Origin: CAVPDG01 sp963702535
Lineage (GTDB): Bacteria; Chloroflexota; Anaerolineae; Anaerolineales; UBA4823
Assembly (NCBI GenBank): GCA_963702535.1
Contig: CAVPDG010000024.1
Location: 1-64,000 of the forward strand
Direction of reading: 5' to 3'
DNA: 64,000 nucleotides
Position numbers and translations under genes: made by a program. Positions within the stretch are counted from its first letter, which is position 1, and each line of letters begins with the position of its first letter. The notes beneath the pieces were generated by a model. The model had not been told where the DNA came from. It searched no databases and saw only the letters and a list, made by a program, of their open reading frames with translations. Shown here piece after piece: positions 8,905-18,253 of this stretch.

Positions 8905-9686
8905 GGTTTTCGTTTATGCTGGTACGGTATTTCTATACTCAGCATATCCGTTTCCGGATAATACCCAAATCCGATTCCCTCATGGTGCATTTTTAAAAGC
9001 AGCAAGGCATAATACAGATTTTTCTTCTCATCAGGCCATTCTGAAACGGGATCACTACTTGAAAACGGTTCGGACATGACCTCCTGACATTCCGTAACGA
9101 TCAAGTGGTCAATCGGCTGTATCTTGACAAAAAGGCTTCGGTCATCATGACTCGTTTCAATCAAAAAAGGGACCTCACCTTTATTGCCGATCTTATTCAT
9201 GGCATGCCGGATCAAGGTCCAGAAAGCCATGGAGAAGAAGGCGGCGACCCCTTTGATATCAGGAACTTCTTTGTCCAGCCGGATTTCCTTTTTCACATTG
9301 TGCTTAAAATCAAGGCAAAAATCGGCAAATTGCAGCTCAGACTCGACAAGATGGGTTACATTAAGATTTTCAACATCCCGATTCCCCATAGCGGCATATT
9401 TCCCGGCAGAAATACGAAACAAACCAAACATTTTATCAGACTCACCATTGATGGCGGTCACATCGGCAACCAACTTGGTCATCGTTGCCCCCATTTCTCC
9501 CTCAATACCGGGATAGCGCTATTCAATTCGCAACAAACTCGTGAAGCCGCTTCTGCAAAAGCTTGGAACGTCCCATGATACCGTTTAGCGGATTGGCAAA
9601 ATTATGAAATATTCCGGGGGTGATTTCGTCAAAAAGGGTTGCAACGGAATTTTTTTTAGGAATGCGTAGACATCCGCTTCATTCAT
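8901..9686 (-). pseudogene. Sensor histidine kinase-like protein, frameshifted
   Basis: The start is probably the ATG at 9686 behind AGGAGAAAATAA. The first frame breaks at a poly-A run (about 9650); the next frame encodes DEITPGIFHNFANPLNGIMG, an H-box of the HxxxNPL type, up to about 9525. A further shift leads into the long frame 9494-8901, which carries a degenerate ATPase-like half ending DMLSIEIPYQHKRKP. I see no clear G1/G2 nucleotide-binding boxes, so even the repaired protein may be a non-canonical kinase or phosphotransfer protein. It sits between fliL and the DUF2802 gene in what looks like one operon. The indels, one of them in a homopolymer, look like sequence errors. Confidence 0.5.
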
Positions 9687-9768
9687 TTATTTTCTCCTGT
9701 TTCTGACGGGATTTCTTTTCCGTCTGTGCCTTTCTTTGGTAAAGCCAGTAACCATGCCATGCGTCATT
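9679..9768 (-). CDS. Possible ~30-residue protein between fliL and the kinase
   Basis: A minus-strand frame reading ...NDAWHGYWLYQRKAQ... with a lysine/glutamine-rich tail (KKSRQKQEKINE) runs to a TGA at 9679-9681, which overlaps the kinase start at 9686. It has no clean start as read (ATGTAAATGACG); removing one T would give ATG directly. Short basic proteins of this kind occur in flagellar operons, but I cannot name it. Confidence 0.25.
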   Translation of the reverse strand, partial: NDAWHGYWLYQRKAQTEKKSRQKQEKINE

Positions 9769-10402
9769 TACATTATTTCCACTTGAGAAAAATAGATGTT
9801 TTTTACCGTATCGCCGCCGAAAAGGCTATTCAATTCGTTTTTCAACTCCATTTTCAAGTCGTTCCGACTACTGGCCGTCCGCAGTTTTTCTACCTTATTT
9901 CTTCTCAAAATGCCATAAATCAGCTCTCTGGCGCCGGGGTTGTTTTTGATCTTATTGATATCCTGGATACTGACAGGTTCAATGGCAATATCACAAAAAG
10001 CGATGGATAGATTGTTTTTAGCATCTCTCATATCCACAACGATCCCTGAAAACAGGACGGCTTTTTCATCGGTCATATTCAAACCGGTTCCCCGGAGCAG
10101 CAGGTTTTCCGATAGGGCAGACTTCCGGATGCAACCGTTTTTCCCCTCGCAACGGGTACCTGCGCATCCTGCCTGCCAAACCATAAAAGAAAAACCAGTA
10201 TGGCAACAATGCCTAGAAGGACAACAGAAGCCAGCGGAATCCCGACGGACGATCCTTCGGATAACGGCCTTGAATCTGGAAAGCCAGCTTTCCGCTGCTG
10301 CGATTTTCTCAGGGGGTGCACTCTCCTCAGGAACCGTGCTCTTACTGGTCCATCAAGTTCCGTATCAAAATATCCAGCTTTACTTTTTTGCCATCGGTTC
10401 AA
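9768..10402 (-). pseudogene. fliL: FliL-like flagellar basal-body protein, frameshifted
   Basis: The N-terminal frame (10402 to about 10150) has one strong membrane segment, IPLASVVLLGIVAILVFLLW. The C-terminal frame (10184-9768) has the FliL ending ELKNELNSLFGGDTVKNIYF...; FliL proteins end with a similar LNSLLG..VxxVYFTxF pattern. The frames overlap near 10150, so one indel splits the gene there; a second problem lies near the start, where ATGGCAAAAAAGTAA suggests an indel in the A-run. FliL is a single-pass inner-membrane protein at the flagellar stator that affects torque and motor stability. It lies directly downstream of fliI. Confidence 0.6.
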
Positions 10403-10421
10403 ACCTTTATATTCAAGCTTA

Positions 10422-11765
10422 TCACCAGACCGGATTCACCGCTCCGGCCTCTTTTTTTTCAAAGAGAGCTTCCATCTGGTTTTTTGTTTGTTGAAAATCG
10501 ATTTTTTCATGGATATCTTGTTTCAAAAAACCGTTCACCCGCTCAATCATCCGTATGGCATGGTCAATCTCGGGATTACTCCCACTCACATAGGCGCCGA
10601 TGTTAATGAGATCCTCGGCCTTCCTGTAGGTGGCAAGGATATTGGAAAGATCTCCAGCCATTTTTCGATGTTTGTCATCCACAATATCAATCATGACCCG
10701 GCTGACACTTTGCAGGACGTCAATCGCCGGATAATGATTTTTATTGGCCAACTGGCGCGTCAGGTAAACATGCCCGTCGCAGAATGGATCTGGCCGCATC
10801 CGATATCGGTTCGTTAAAATCATCACTTTCCACCAATATGGTATAGAGCCCTGTAATGCTTCCGCTCCCTTCCATATTTCCGGAACGTTCCAGCAATTTT
10901 GGCAGAAGGCTGAAGACGGACGGCGTGTATCCTTTTGTGGCAGGCGGCTCCCCCACAGAAAGACCAATTTCACGCTGAGCCATGGCAAATCGTGTCAGAG
11001 AATCAACCATCAACAAAACTTCTTTCCCCATATCACGAAAGTATTCGGAGATTGACGTTGCGACATAAGCCGCCCGCATGCGGATGAGGGGATGCATATC
11101 CGCTCCGGCAACAACGACAACAGACCGCTCCAACCCTTCCTTGCCCAGATTCTTTTCCAGAAACTCCCGGACTTCCCTGCCTCTTTCGCCAATGAGCCCA
11201 ATGACATTGACATCCGCCTTGGTATTTCTGGCAATCATCCCGAGCAGCATGCTTTTTCCGACACCCGATCCGGCAAAAATACCCATTCGCTGGCCTTTGC
11301 CACACGTCAGGGCACCATTCAGCGCCCGGATGCCAAGATCCAGCGGTTCAGAAATACGCCCTCTTTTCATCGGGTTGATAGGATCGGCGTAAATGGGATA
11401 CTCGCATTCAGATTCAATCGGCCCTTTGTCATCGATGGGATTACCGAGGCCGTCAATCACCCTTCCCAAGAGTTTTTACCGACGGGAACACTCGCCTTGC
11501 GGCCCAGCGACGTAATTTTGCACCCGGGTCCCAATCCTTGCAGACTTTCCAACGGCATCAGCAGGACCTTCCCGTTCTTAAAACCGACCACCTCCGCAGG
11601 CAGGGGACGGTTCTCCTTCCCTTGGAATATCCCGCAGATCTCTCCAATGGAAGCGACCGGGCCATGCCCGACAACGACCAGTCCAACAATTTCACTGACC
11701 TTTCCATGCACCCGAATCGGATCAATTTCATCGAGAAGCCGGTGGTATTTCTCTAAGCTAATCAT
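10422..11765 (-). pseudogene. fliI: FliI flagellar export ATPase, frameshifted
   Basis: Three consecutive frames together give a full-length (~440 residue) FliI. The N-terminal beta-barrel part (11765-11457) contains LPAEVVGFKNGKVLLMPLES. The catalytic part (11469 to about 10800) has the Walker A GIFAGSGVGKSMLLG, the Walker B/DSLTR region LLMVDSLTRFAMAQREI and GEPPATKGYTPSVFS. The C-terminal part (to 10422) has DVLQSVSRVMIDIVDDKHRK. Breaks lie near 11,463 and 10,800. FliI powers export of flagellar subunits together with FliH, whose gene overlaps the fliI start by 4 nt. All motifs are intact, so sequence errors are more likely than true loss. Confidence 0.9.
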
Positions 11766-12463
11766 GTCTTATTTGAACGGGATGCGGTCATCCGCGTCTT
11801 GACCTCGTTATATTGTTGATCCAACCGCGCATCAATTTCGCCAAAGAGGGTTTCAATAATGGCGCCGCCTCGAGGGATGGAATCATCCTCCTCAAAGACA
11901 ATGTTTCTAACACCGTCAAAATTTTGAATGAAGTCTGACTTGATTTCCATCATATAATGAAAATCCTGAGAATGAATTCTGATCTTCATATTTTCCCGGT
12001 CAACGATTTTTTTTATGGCACCCTTTAACACACTTCGGATGACCTCCCGGTTGGTGGTCACCTCCATATGAATGATCTTTTCCGCAACCCCCAGCACAAG
12101 CCGGATGATCTCCTCTTCGGCATCCTGCAGGATATTCTTTTTCAGTTCGGAAACCTCCAGTGCAATATTGCTCATCGCCTGCAGGGTATGCAACGCATCG
12201 TTCTTCTGGAGTTCTCTGCCCTGGCCGATCCCATCGGCAATACCTCTTTCATAAGCTTCCCGTTCCACTTGCAGGATCTTCTGGGCAAACGTCTTTTTTA
12301 AGTTCTCCAACCCCTCTGCCGCTTGCGCTCCGGCCATTCTCGTATTTCTGGAACCCTTGATACCCGGACCTTTCACTGATCCATTTTTTTCGGGAACAGA
12401 TATGAAGTTAACTTCTTCCGATTTGATGATTTTACGATTGGCTGTTTTCATTTCTCCATCCAT
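11762..12463 (-). CDS. fliH: FliH flagellar export regulator
   Basis: A 233-residue intact protein. A basic N-terminus leads into a long helical region with the YERGIADGIGQGRELQK segment typical of FliH/YscL, then the conserved C-terminal domain (LVLGVAEKIIHMEVTTNREV ... IRIHSQDFHYM ... DDSIPRGGAIIETLFGEIDA). FliH holds FliI inactive in the cytoplasm and docks it to the export gate. The gene precedes and overlaps fliI, the usual order. A good sigma-54 promoter lies upstream (12501-12515), suggesting that fliH-fliI-fliL form a sigma-54-controlled operon. Confidence 0.9.
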   Translation of the reverse strand: MDGEMKTANRKIIKSEEVNFISVPEKNGSVKGPGIKGSRNTRMAGAQAAEGLENLKKTFAQKILQVEREAYERGIADGIGQGRELQKNDALHTLQAMSNIALEVSELKKNILQDAEEEIIRLVLGVAEKIIHMEVTTNREVIRSVLKGAIKKIVDRENMKIRIHSQDFHYMMEIKSDFIQNFDGVRNIVFEEDDSIPRGGAIIETLFGEIDARLDQQYNEVKTRMTASRSNKT

Positions 12464-12500
12464 GGTAACCGATCAGGTTCATGCTATTGCCTAATATTTA

Positions 12501-12515
12501 GCAACTAACGTACCA
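12501..12515 (-). promoter_or_regulatory. Candidate sigma-54 promoter for fliH-fliI-fliL
   Basis: On the minus strand TGGTACGTTAGTTGC (12515 to 12501) matches TGGCAC-N5-TTGC with one change and exact spacing, 38 bp upstream of the fliH start. Confidence 0.6.
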
Positions 12516-12580
12516 TTTCCATGCATAACCATAAGATTGACGTTCAACAAAAAAATTTATCATTGGCATTTTGCGTTTCA

Positions 12581-12595
12581 TGGCACTGCTTTTGC
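12581..12595 (+). promoter_or_regulatory. Candidate sigma-54 promoter for the PilZ gene
   Basis: TGGCACTGCTTTTGC at 12581-12595 is a perfect TGGCAC-N5-TTGC sigma-54 element, 137 bp upstream of the PilZ gene. With the minus-strand element at 12501-12515 it forms a divergent promoter region, the only content I see in the 268-bp gap. Confidence 0.6.
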
Positions 12596-12731
12596 TTTTC
12601 TTATATCGTTCCGGTTCTAAAAATCAATGATGCTATCGGGCAGAGACGAAGCAAAAAAGATAGCACTTTGATTTGGGATTGGGATAAAAAGAATTTTCAT
12701 TTAAAAACGAGAAAGGTACTGAATTGAGGGT

Positions 12732-13280
12732 ATGAATACGGATGCCATTTCCAACAAGAGAGAATATTCCCGAGCCGATGCCTATCTTCCTCTCTCATAC
12801 AGGCTTGTCCCCAAAGAAGAGCAAAAAAGTGCACAATCACGATTTTCAACCGAGGTCATCCTGGCTCAATTTAATGCAAAACCGCCTTCAGGTCATCATC
12901 CTCAATCAGAATGCCTGAGACTTTTGGATAAAAAGCTTGATGCTGTGATTGAAATGCTGGTGGAACAATATAAGGGCTTTAATTATTTGCCTTTTAAATA
13001 TGTAACCATCAGCGGTAACGGGATGCGGTTTTCCTCCAACCAATTGTTCAAACCAGGGGCTATTCTTGAATTCAAAATGCTTCTATCACTAGCCCAAACT
13101 TCGGCGCTCATTGTGTACGGCAAGGTACGTTCCGTCGAGAAACAAACAACTGGCTATTATATTACTGTATCTTTTTTAAAGATGAATGAGACCATTCAGG
13201 ATATGATTATTCGTTTCGTCTTTGAAGTGGAACGAGAGCTGATACGAGACACACGGACTCTCGAACAAGGAAACGATTGA
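12732..13280 (+). CDS. PilZ-domain protein (putative c-di-GMP receptor)
   Basis: A 182-residue protein. The N-terminus (NKREYSRADAYLPLSYRLVP) carries the RxxxR-type motif used by PilZ domains to hold cyclic di-GMP. The second half contains VTISGNGMRFSSNQLFKPGAI, which corresponds to the D/NxSxxG motif and following barrel. The insert between the two is longer than in a minimal PilZ domain. With the HD-GYP phosphodiesterase nearby this suggests c-di-GMP control of motility. It is transcribed divergently from fliH, apparently from a sigma-54 promoter. Binding is inferred from motifs only. Confidence 0.75.
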   Translation: MNTDAISNKREYSRADAYLPLSYRLVPKEEQKSAQSRFSTEVILAQFNAKPPSGHHPQSECLRLLDKKLDAVIEMLVEQYKGFNYLPFKYVTISGNGMRFSSNQLFKPGAILEFKMLLSLAQTSALIVYGKVRSVEKQTTGYYITVSFLKMNETIQDMIIRFVFEVERELIRDTRTLEQGND

Positions 13281-13428
13281 CTAAACCGTCACTCTGACTT
13301 TCCCCAAACGGCGCCTTCAGCGAACTTTCAGGAAATCGGCGCAGCAGCAACACATCTCCCGCGATAAATCGATGCGCGAATGGCTGCTGTAAATCGACAC
13401 GAATTACAGATGCTAATATTTTTCAACG

Positions 13429-13905
13429 CTAATCCCCTTGTATGAGGTCACCCATGCACACATCTACATAAAAGTCACCCTCCGGAGTTTGAAACGGGAT
13501 GATCACGCTTGGTCCGCCCAGAACATGAAGAATAGAATGGTTTTTCCCCGATACAACCGTTGGGATGGCTGCAACAATGTTAAAGCCGTCGCCCTCCAGA
13601 CGTTTTCTGGCCACACCGGAAATCATGTTGGTAATTTCACCAACGGCATCGTTTACATCGCCATTTATTTCTTTATGGTCTTCACCGAGCATGTTGGAAA
13701 CAATTTTCAGGATGCACCCTTCCGTAAAGCTCAATGCCAAAGAACCGCTGGCAGACCCTGTCATACCGATGATACCCGATACATCTCCTTTAGCCTGGGT
13801 ACCCTTCTTGATATAAGGCTTACCCGCTTTCGGCTCTATCATGGCCATCGTTTTCAACACCGATACGGTCCCCTCCAAGAAGGGATTGATAAATCTCACG
13901 TCCAT
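13429..13905 (-). CDS. cheX: CheX-family CheY-P phosphatase
   Basis: Start chosen at the ATG at 13905 with AAGGAAAG upstream; a GTG at 13923 is possible. The protein has about 158 residues. The fold and the catalytic helix are those of CheX/CheC phosphatases, with the ExxN pair in DAVGEITNMISGVARKRL. The flanking GSLALSFTEGCILKIVSNML and the C-terminal VIIPFQTPEGDFYVDVCM also fit. CheX dephosphorylates CheY-P and so resets chemotactic signalling. It lies immediately downstream of the 3' remnant of another gene (13933-13998), the last left-part gene before the junction. Confidence 0.9.
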   Translation of the reverse strand: MDVRFINPFLEGTVSVLKTMAMIEPKAGKPYIKKGTQAKGDVSGIIGMTGSASGSLALSFTEGCILKIVSNMLGEDHKEINGDVNDAVGEITNMISGVARKRLEGDGFNIVAAIPTVVSGKNHSILHVLGGPSVIIPFQTPEGDFYVDVCMGDLIQGD

Positions 13906-13932
13906 GTTTGACTTTCCTTTCACGGCATATTT

Positions 13933-13998
13933 TTAAATCTTTTCGAGAATTTTTTTGATCTTGTCGTTCAGCATATCCGCCGTGAACAGCACAAGATT
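13933..13998 (-). pseudogene. 3' end of a gene truncated at the junction
   Basis: Reading on the minus strand into the TAA at 13933-13935, the last ~21 codons give NLVLFTADMLNDKIKKILEKI, 27 nt upstream of the cheX start. This looks like the helical end of a response-regulator-like (CheY/REC) protein, a common neighbour of cheX. Upstream of about 13,995 the frame stops making sense (in-frame TAG), and the right-hand type of sequence begins. Confidence 0.45.
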
Positions 13999-14042
13999 GC
14001 GTCTCTACGTGTTTAAATCCATGTGATTCTGCCAAAACAGGG
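13990..14042. other. Junction between deltaproteobacterial-like and Chloroflexota-like sequence
   Basis: The gene on the left loses its reading frame here. On the right, base composition, strand bias and gene families change abruptly. No integrase, transposase or clear inverted repeat marks the point. The 13,936-14,275 gap also holds a tRNA-like 3' end (14043-14084) and a short partial frame (14135-14206); nothing else is recognisable in it. Confidence 0.6.
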
Positions 14043-14084
14043 GATCCTACGGGGATGGGATTCAAGTCCCCTTGGGGGCACCTA
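14043..14084 (+). repeat. tRNA-3'-end-like segment, copy 1
   Basis: GGATTCAAGTCCCC followed by TTGGGGGCACC resembles a T-loop, the 3' T-stem strand and an acceptor end. T-stem pairing is poor, and no anticodon or D-arm is visible upstream. A diverged copy (about 30 of 42 positions identical) lies at 41714-41755. It is probably a tRNA relic rather than a functional tRNA. Confidence 0.35.
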
Positions 14085-14134
14085 AGCGGGCTCATCCCGA
14101 ACCGCAATCTATACCCGTCGAGCAGTTTCTAGCC

Positions 14135-14206
14135 ATGCTGCGCTTCGAGCAGCGCAATAAACTGGCAGAACTGCCTGACGAGTTGGTGAAAAGTCGGTCG
14201 GGATGA
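14135..14206 (+). other. Short orphan C-terminal-like reading frame
   Basis: The 24-codon frame from the ATG at 14135 reads MLRFEQRNKLAELPDELVKS...; the frame is also open upstream to about 14,105. It looks like the tail of a truncated protein. I do not recognise it. It may mark the 5' edge of the right-hand sequence. Confidence 0.2.
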
Positions 14207-14275
14207 TTTCGTTTAATTTCCCATGCTCCCTCCAACTGAGTTAAAAATATCCTCATTATAGGTCATTCCATCAGC

Positions 14276-17033
14276 ATGCCAGACACCGATCCCATTCTTC
14301 TCCAGACTAAGCTGCACCAGCCCGCCTGCCGCACAATCTGGTCGTACGCATGCGACTGTTAGAGGCGCTCAACCACGCTATTGACCACCCGCTTACCCTG
14401 GTCTGTGCACCGGCTGGTTTTGGCAAAACCACCCTGGTGTGCACCTGGCTCGAGCGGATGGCTACCGATCCGTCTGCATCGGTAGCATCCTTACCTGCTG
14501 CGTGGCTTTCGCTGGATGAAAAGGACAGCGATCTCAACCTCTTTCTCCGCTACTTCATCGCCGCACTACGGACGATCTTCAAAGAAACCTGTCCGGAAAC
14601 CCTGGCTTTACTCCAGGCGCAGCAGCAACCGCCTGATACTGTGCTCTACGCCACATTCATCAATGAGCTTGAAAAGCTTCCCGGAGAGGCTATTCTCGTC
14701 CTGGATGACTACCACACCATCCAAGGGGTGGAGGTGCACAATCTGCTGATTGAATTGGCGCGCCACTGGCCAGATCCGCTGCACCTGGTGCTGATCTCAC
14801 GCCTCGAGCCACCTATACCGCTGACAAATTACGTGCGAAGGAGATGGTCAGCGAGATTCGCACCCGAACCTGCGCTTTACACCCGAGGAGACGGATATCT
14901 ATCTGAGCCAGATGAAAATAGCCTCTTAGGAGCCAGGATACCTTAGCCTTGTTGGAGAAACGCTTCGAAGGCTGGCCCGCTGGTCTGCATCTGGCTGCCC
15001 TATCCTTGCGTTCCGCAGGCAGCCAAGAATCCGTGTTGAAGGCTTTATCCAGCGGGAATGCCAACATTACCGGATACCTGGTGGATGAGGTGTTGTCCCA
15101 TCAAGTTCCGGCGATCCATTCATTTTTATTGAAGACTTCCATCCTGGATCGTTTTTGCGCTTCGCTGTGCGAAGCTGTCATTGGAGAGACCGACACTGCA
15201 TGGAATGCGCGCGCCTGTCTGGATTGGATTGAACGCTCTGAGCTGTTCATCATCTCCCTGGACAACCGCCGGGAATGGTACCGTTATCACCATTTATTCC
15301 AGGAATTGCTGCAGCAGAGATTATCCGCCGAGATGGCGCCTGACCAGGTTGCCAGCTTGCATCGCCTGGCTTCCGCCTGGTTCGAAGAGCATGGACTGAT
15401 CGATGAAGCTTTGCATCACGCCCTGGCAGCCGGCGACCTTGATCTGGCTGCGCGCCAGATGAGTGCCGGGCTGCGCGATGTGCTCAACCGCGAGGACCGG
15501 CCGACCCTGGAGCGCTGGCTGCGCCTGCTGCCGGAAGAGATGATCCAGCGAAGTCCGGGGCTGTTGATGATCAGGGTCTGGGCTCTGGAGTTTTTATGGA
15601 GACTTGACCTGCAAGCACAGGTGCTCCAGCAGGTAGAAGAGCTGTTGGATTCAGACGGAGGCGCATCGTTGCCGGCGGATGACCTGCAAATCCTGCGCGG
15701 GCAAATCCTCGTGTATAAGAGCTCAGCAGGCGTATTTCAGCAACCAGATAATGCGGGCGATCGACCTTTGCCGGCAGGCATTGGCGCTTCTTCCCCCTTC
15801 GTGGACATTCGTGCGCGGCGGGGCGATGTTTTACCTGGGCCTGTCCATGCAGGCCAGCGGTCAGGCGCAGGAGGCCGAACGGTTGCTGCTCGATGAATAT
15901 GAGTTTTGCGGCGATAAGAACGATGTCTATGCCCTGCTCCTCCTGGAAACACTGTGTTTCAACTACCTCAATACCGGCCAGCTTGAGCAGACCAGGCAAA
16001 TTGCGCAGGTGCTGCTCCAAGGGGCAACCCGCAGCGGGAGTGGCAATCATGAAGAACTGGGGTGACTATTATCTCGGTGTGGTGTATTATCAACGCAATG
16101 AGCTGGAGGCTGCTGCGCAGCACTTTACCCAGATTGTCGAAAATCGCTATACAGCCCAGATAACTGCTTATCGCGATGCCGTTGCGGGCCTGGCGTTGAT
16201 CCATCAGATCAAAGGGGAGAGCTCTGAGGCCTGGCAGATGGTGGAGTCGATCAGCCAGTTTGACCTGGAGCGAGACGGGAGCGAAGACGAGCGGACACGC
16301 TCTCTGCGCGCCAGGTTGATAACTCTTGCAAGGGGACCTGGAAGGCGCCGGCCGCTGGGTTGACACCTTCACCGATCCACCGCCGGACCAGGCTCTGATC
16401 TGGCTGGAAGAGCCGCAGGTGACCCGGGCGCGTATCCTGGTGGCTAGCGGTGCAGATGCCGACCTGCGCCTGGCGCTGCAAATTTTGGACGTCCTGGATG
16501 AGATCGTTAGCCGGACGCATAACACCCGCTACAAGATCGAGATCCTGGCATTGCGCGCCCTGGCGCTGGATGCCCAAGGGGAAACCGGCCAGGCGGACGC
16601 CGCGCTGATGCAGGCGCTGGACCTGGCGCGGCCGGGTGGCTTCATCCGGGTTTTCGTCGACCTGGGCAAACCCATGCAGAGGATGCTTCGCCGGATTGCG
16701 AGGCAAGATGATTTGGCGGAGATGATTCGTCGCATCCTGGCGGCATTTCAAGAGGATGATAAAAATCTGCTTGGCAGCGCAAGCCCTGCGCAGCCGAGGC
16801 GCCAGCCATCACTCGCTAATTCGACTTTGGCTGAGCCCCTTACCCGGCGGGAGCTCGAGGTCCTGACCTTATTGCGAGATCCGTTGAGCATCAAAGAGAT
16901 CGCCCTCAAACTCAATATTTCCTACTCGACCGCCAGCCGCCACACAATCAACATCTATGCTAAGCTCGGCGTCAACGGGCGCTGGAATGCTGTGGCGAGA
17001 GCAGAAGAATTGAACATCCTTCCCCCCGGCTGA
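14276..17033 (+). pseudogene. MalT/LAL-type LuxR transcriptional regulator (cassette 0), frameshifted
   Basis: The start is probably the ATG at 14276 (MPDTDPILLQTKLHQP). A one-base deletion near 14,325 leads into the frame with Walker A LVCAPAGFGKTTLVCTWL and Walker B AILVLDDYHTI. Further breaks lie near 14,840, 14,920, 15,720, 16,060 and 16,330. The middle is a TPR-like helical region (YRYHHLFQELLQQRL). The C-terminus is a LuxR helix-turn-helix (LTRRELEVLTLL ... LSIKEIALKLNISYSTASRH). The repaired length is about 915 residues, usual for LAL regulators, which bind ATP and an inducer and activate nearby operons. The gene is immediately followed by a small partner protein, as in the later cassettes. 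Confidence 0.85.
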
Positions 17034-17147
17034 GCCGCTGCACAAAGCGGGGTTTCTCTCCGCTCTAAAACCCGATCGTTCTAAACATACTACATGTTAA
17101 TTACATGATTCTAGTGGTATTTTTACGCGCCACTTTAGTCTATCATC

Positions 17148-17168
17148 ATAGCATGATGAGCATGCTAT
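17148..17168 (+). promoter_or_regulatory. Perfect inverted repeat over the start codon of the small protein (cassette 0)
   Basis: ATAGCATG-ATGAG-CATGCTAT: 8-bp arms with a 5-nt loop. The candidate start codons at 17153, 17156 and 17162 fall inside the repeat, so a hairpin in the mRNA would cover the initiation site; it could equally be a DNA operator. Confidence 0.45.
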
Positions 17169-17410
17169 CCAGGAAACCAATACCCTTCGATCGACCGGCT
17201 AACTACCAGATCAATGTGCAAGGCCGGATTGACCCAACCATGTCTGATCTTCTGGGAGGTATGACGATCTCCCCGGACACAGTGGAGGCGGACCCCCCGG
17301 TCACAACTTTATGTGGCGAGCTGGGCGACCAGGCTGCCCTGGCCGGCGTGCTCAACACGCTTTATGAGATGCATCTGACCGTACTTTTGGTGAAGCGCCT
17401 GGAAATTTGA
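17153..17410 (+). CDS. Small LAL-regulator-linked protein, copy 0
   Basis: About 85 residues from the first ATG (17153). The core YQINVQGRIDPTMSDLLGGM and GDQAALAGVLNTLYEMHLTV aligns with the four later copies (DQAALxGLLKKVRDLG...). The pattern is strand - G/H - strand - 'LTG' turn - DQAAL helix - final strand, suggesting a small alpha/beta fold. No membrane segment or catalytic motif is visible. This is the most diverged copy: it lacks the tryptophan pair (WxxWF) seen in the others. It lies 120 bp downstream of a LAL regulator and upstream of a DUF1269 gene. I do not recognise a characterised function. Confidence 0.6.
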   Translation: MMSMLSRKPIPFDRPANYQINVQGRIDPTMSDLLGGMTISPDTVEADPPVTTLCGELGDQAALAGVLNTLYEMHLTVLLVKRLEI

Positions 17411-17634
17411 TCGATAAATGCGGAAATTGGATCAACGCCATCATCCTGATCTTGGTCATGCTCCCCGGAGTAAAGCGGGCATTGATGAAGTTTAATATTT
17501 GTAGGATTTACGAAGTCTGCAGACATTTTGGGGCTGTTTGGGCGGACGATGCCTGCCCAAAGATCCAACTAAAACGATGGCGACCAACTACGCAAGTCAT
17601 AAATTCGTTCAACATATAGATAAAGGAGAAAATC

Positions 17635-18176
17635 ATGTCAGAAAAATACAGTTTCATTGTTGTCAAGTACCCCAAGAAAGAAACCGGGTAAGCCGCTCTG
17701 GAGGCGGTAAAGGGATTGGCAAAGGAGAAGATCGTCAAGCTCAAGGATGCTGTGGCGATCACCAAGACCGAAAAGGGCAAGATCAAGCTGCACCAGACGA
17801 AGGATGACCCCGCAAGCAAGGGCTTTCTCAAAGGCGGTGTCATCGGGATTATCTTCGCCGTGCTGTTCGGCGGAGCAGCCTGGATCGCCGTCGGTGCGCT
17901 ATTGGGCACTGCGTTTTCCATGTTTGATCGCGGCATCAAAAACAAGCTGCTCAAGGAGCTTGGCGAGAACATGACCGCGAAGAATCGGCGCTGGCAGTGC
18001 TGGTTGAAGAAGCCGATTGGGCTGCCGTAAAAGAACGTATGGCAGCACATAATTTCCAGGGCGAGATTGTGGTGTCCGAGATGGTGGAGGAGCAGCTGGC
18101 CGAGGTCGAGAAGCTGGCTGAACATGCCGAGACGGTCGCGATAGTGCCGGAAGAGGTCGAATTACCGGCAGAGTGA
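17635..18176 (+). pseudogene. DUF1269 membrane protein, frameshifted
   Basis: Start ATG at 17635 with AAAGGAGAAAATC upstream. The N-terminus MSEKYSFIVVKYPKKETG is cut by an in-frame TAA near 17,690 that looks like an indel. The frame resumes as LKDAVAITKTEKGKIKLHQT, a glycine-rich double membrane hairpin (GGVIGIIFAVLFGGAAWIAV) and KLLKELGENM. After another shift near 17,985 it ends VVSEMVEEQLAEVEKLAEHA... at 18176. DUF1269 proteins are small inner-membrane proteins often found in stress-related sets; no reaction is known. First gene of a run of small envelope/stress-like genes with good ribosome-binding sites. Confidence 0.7.
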
Positions 18177-18253
18177 AACAGGCATCGCATTTTGGGTGTC
18201 ATCGTTGACAAAAACCGATGAAAATCCATTGCTAAGATAAAGGAGATAAAATC

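Noticed and set aside
16251..16751. Minus-strand reading frames opposite the LAL regulators
   Set aside because: GC-rich antisense shadows with arginine/proline-rich composition; each lies inside a supported plus-strand coding region.
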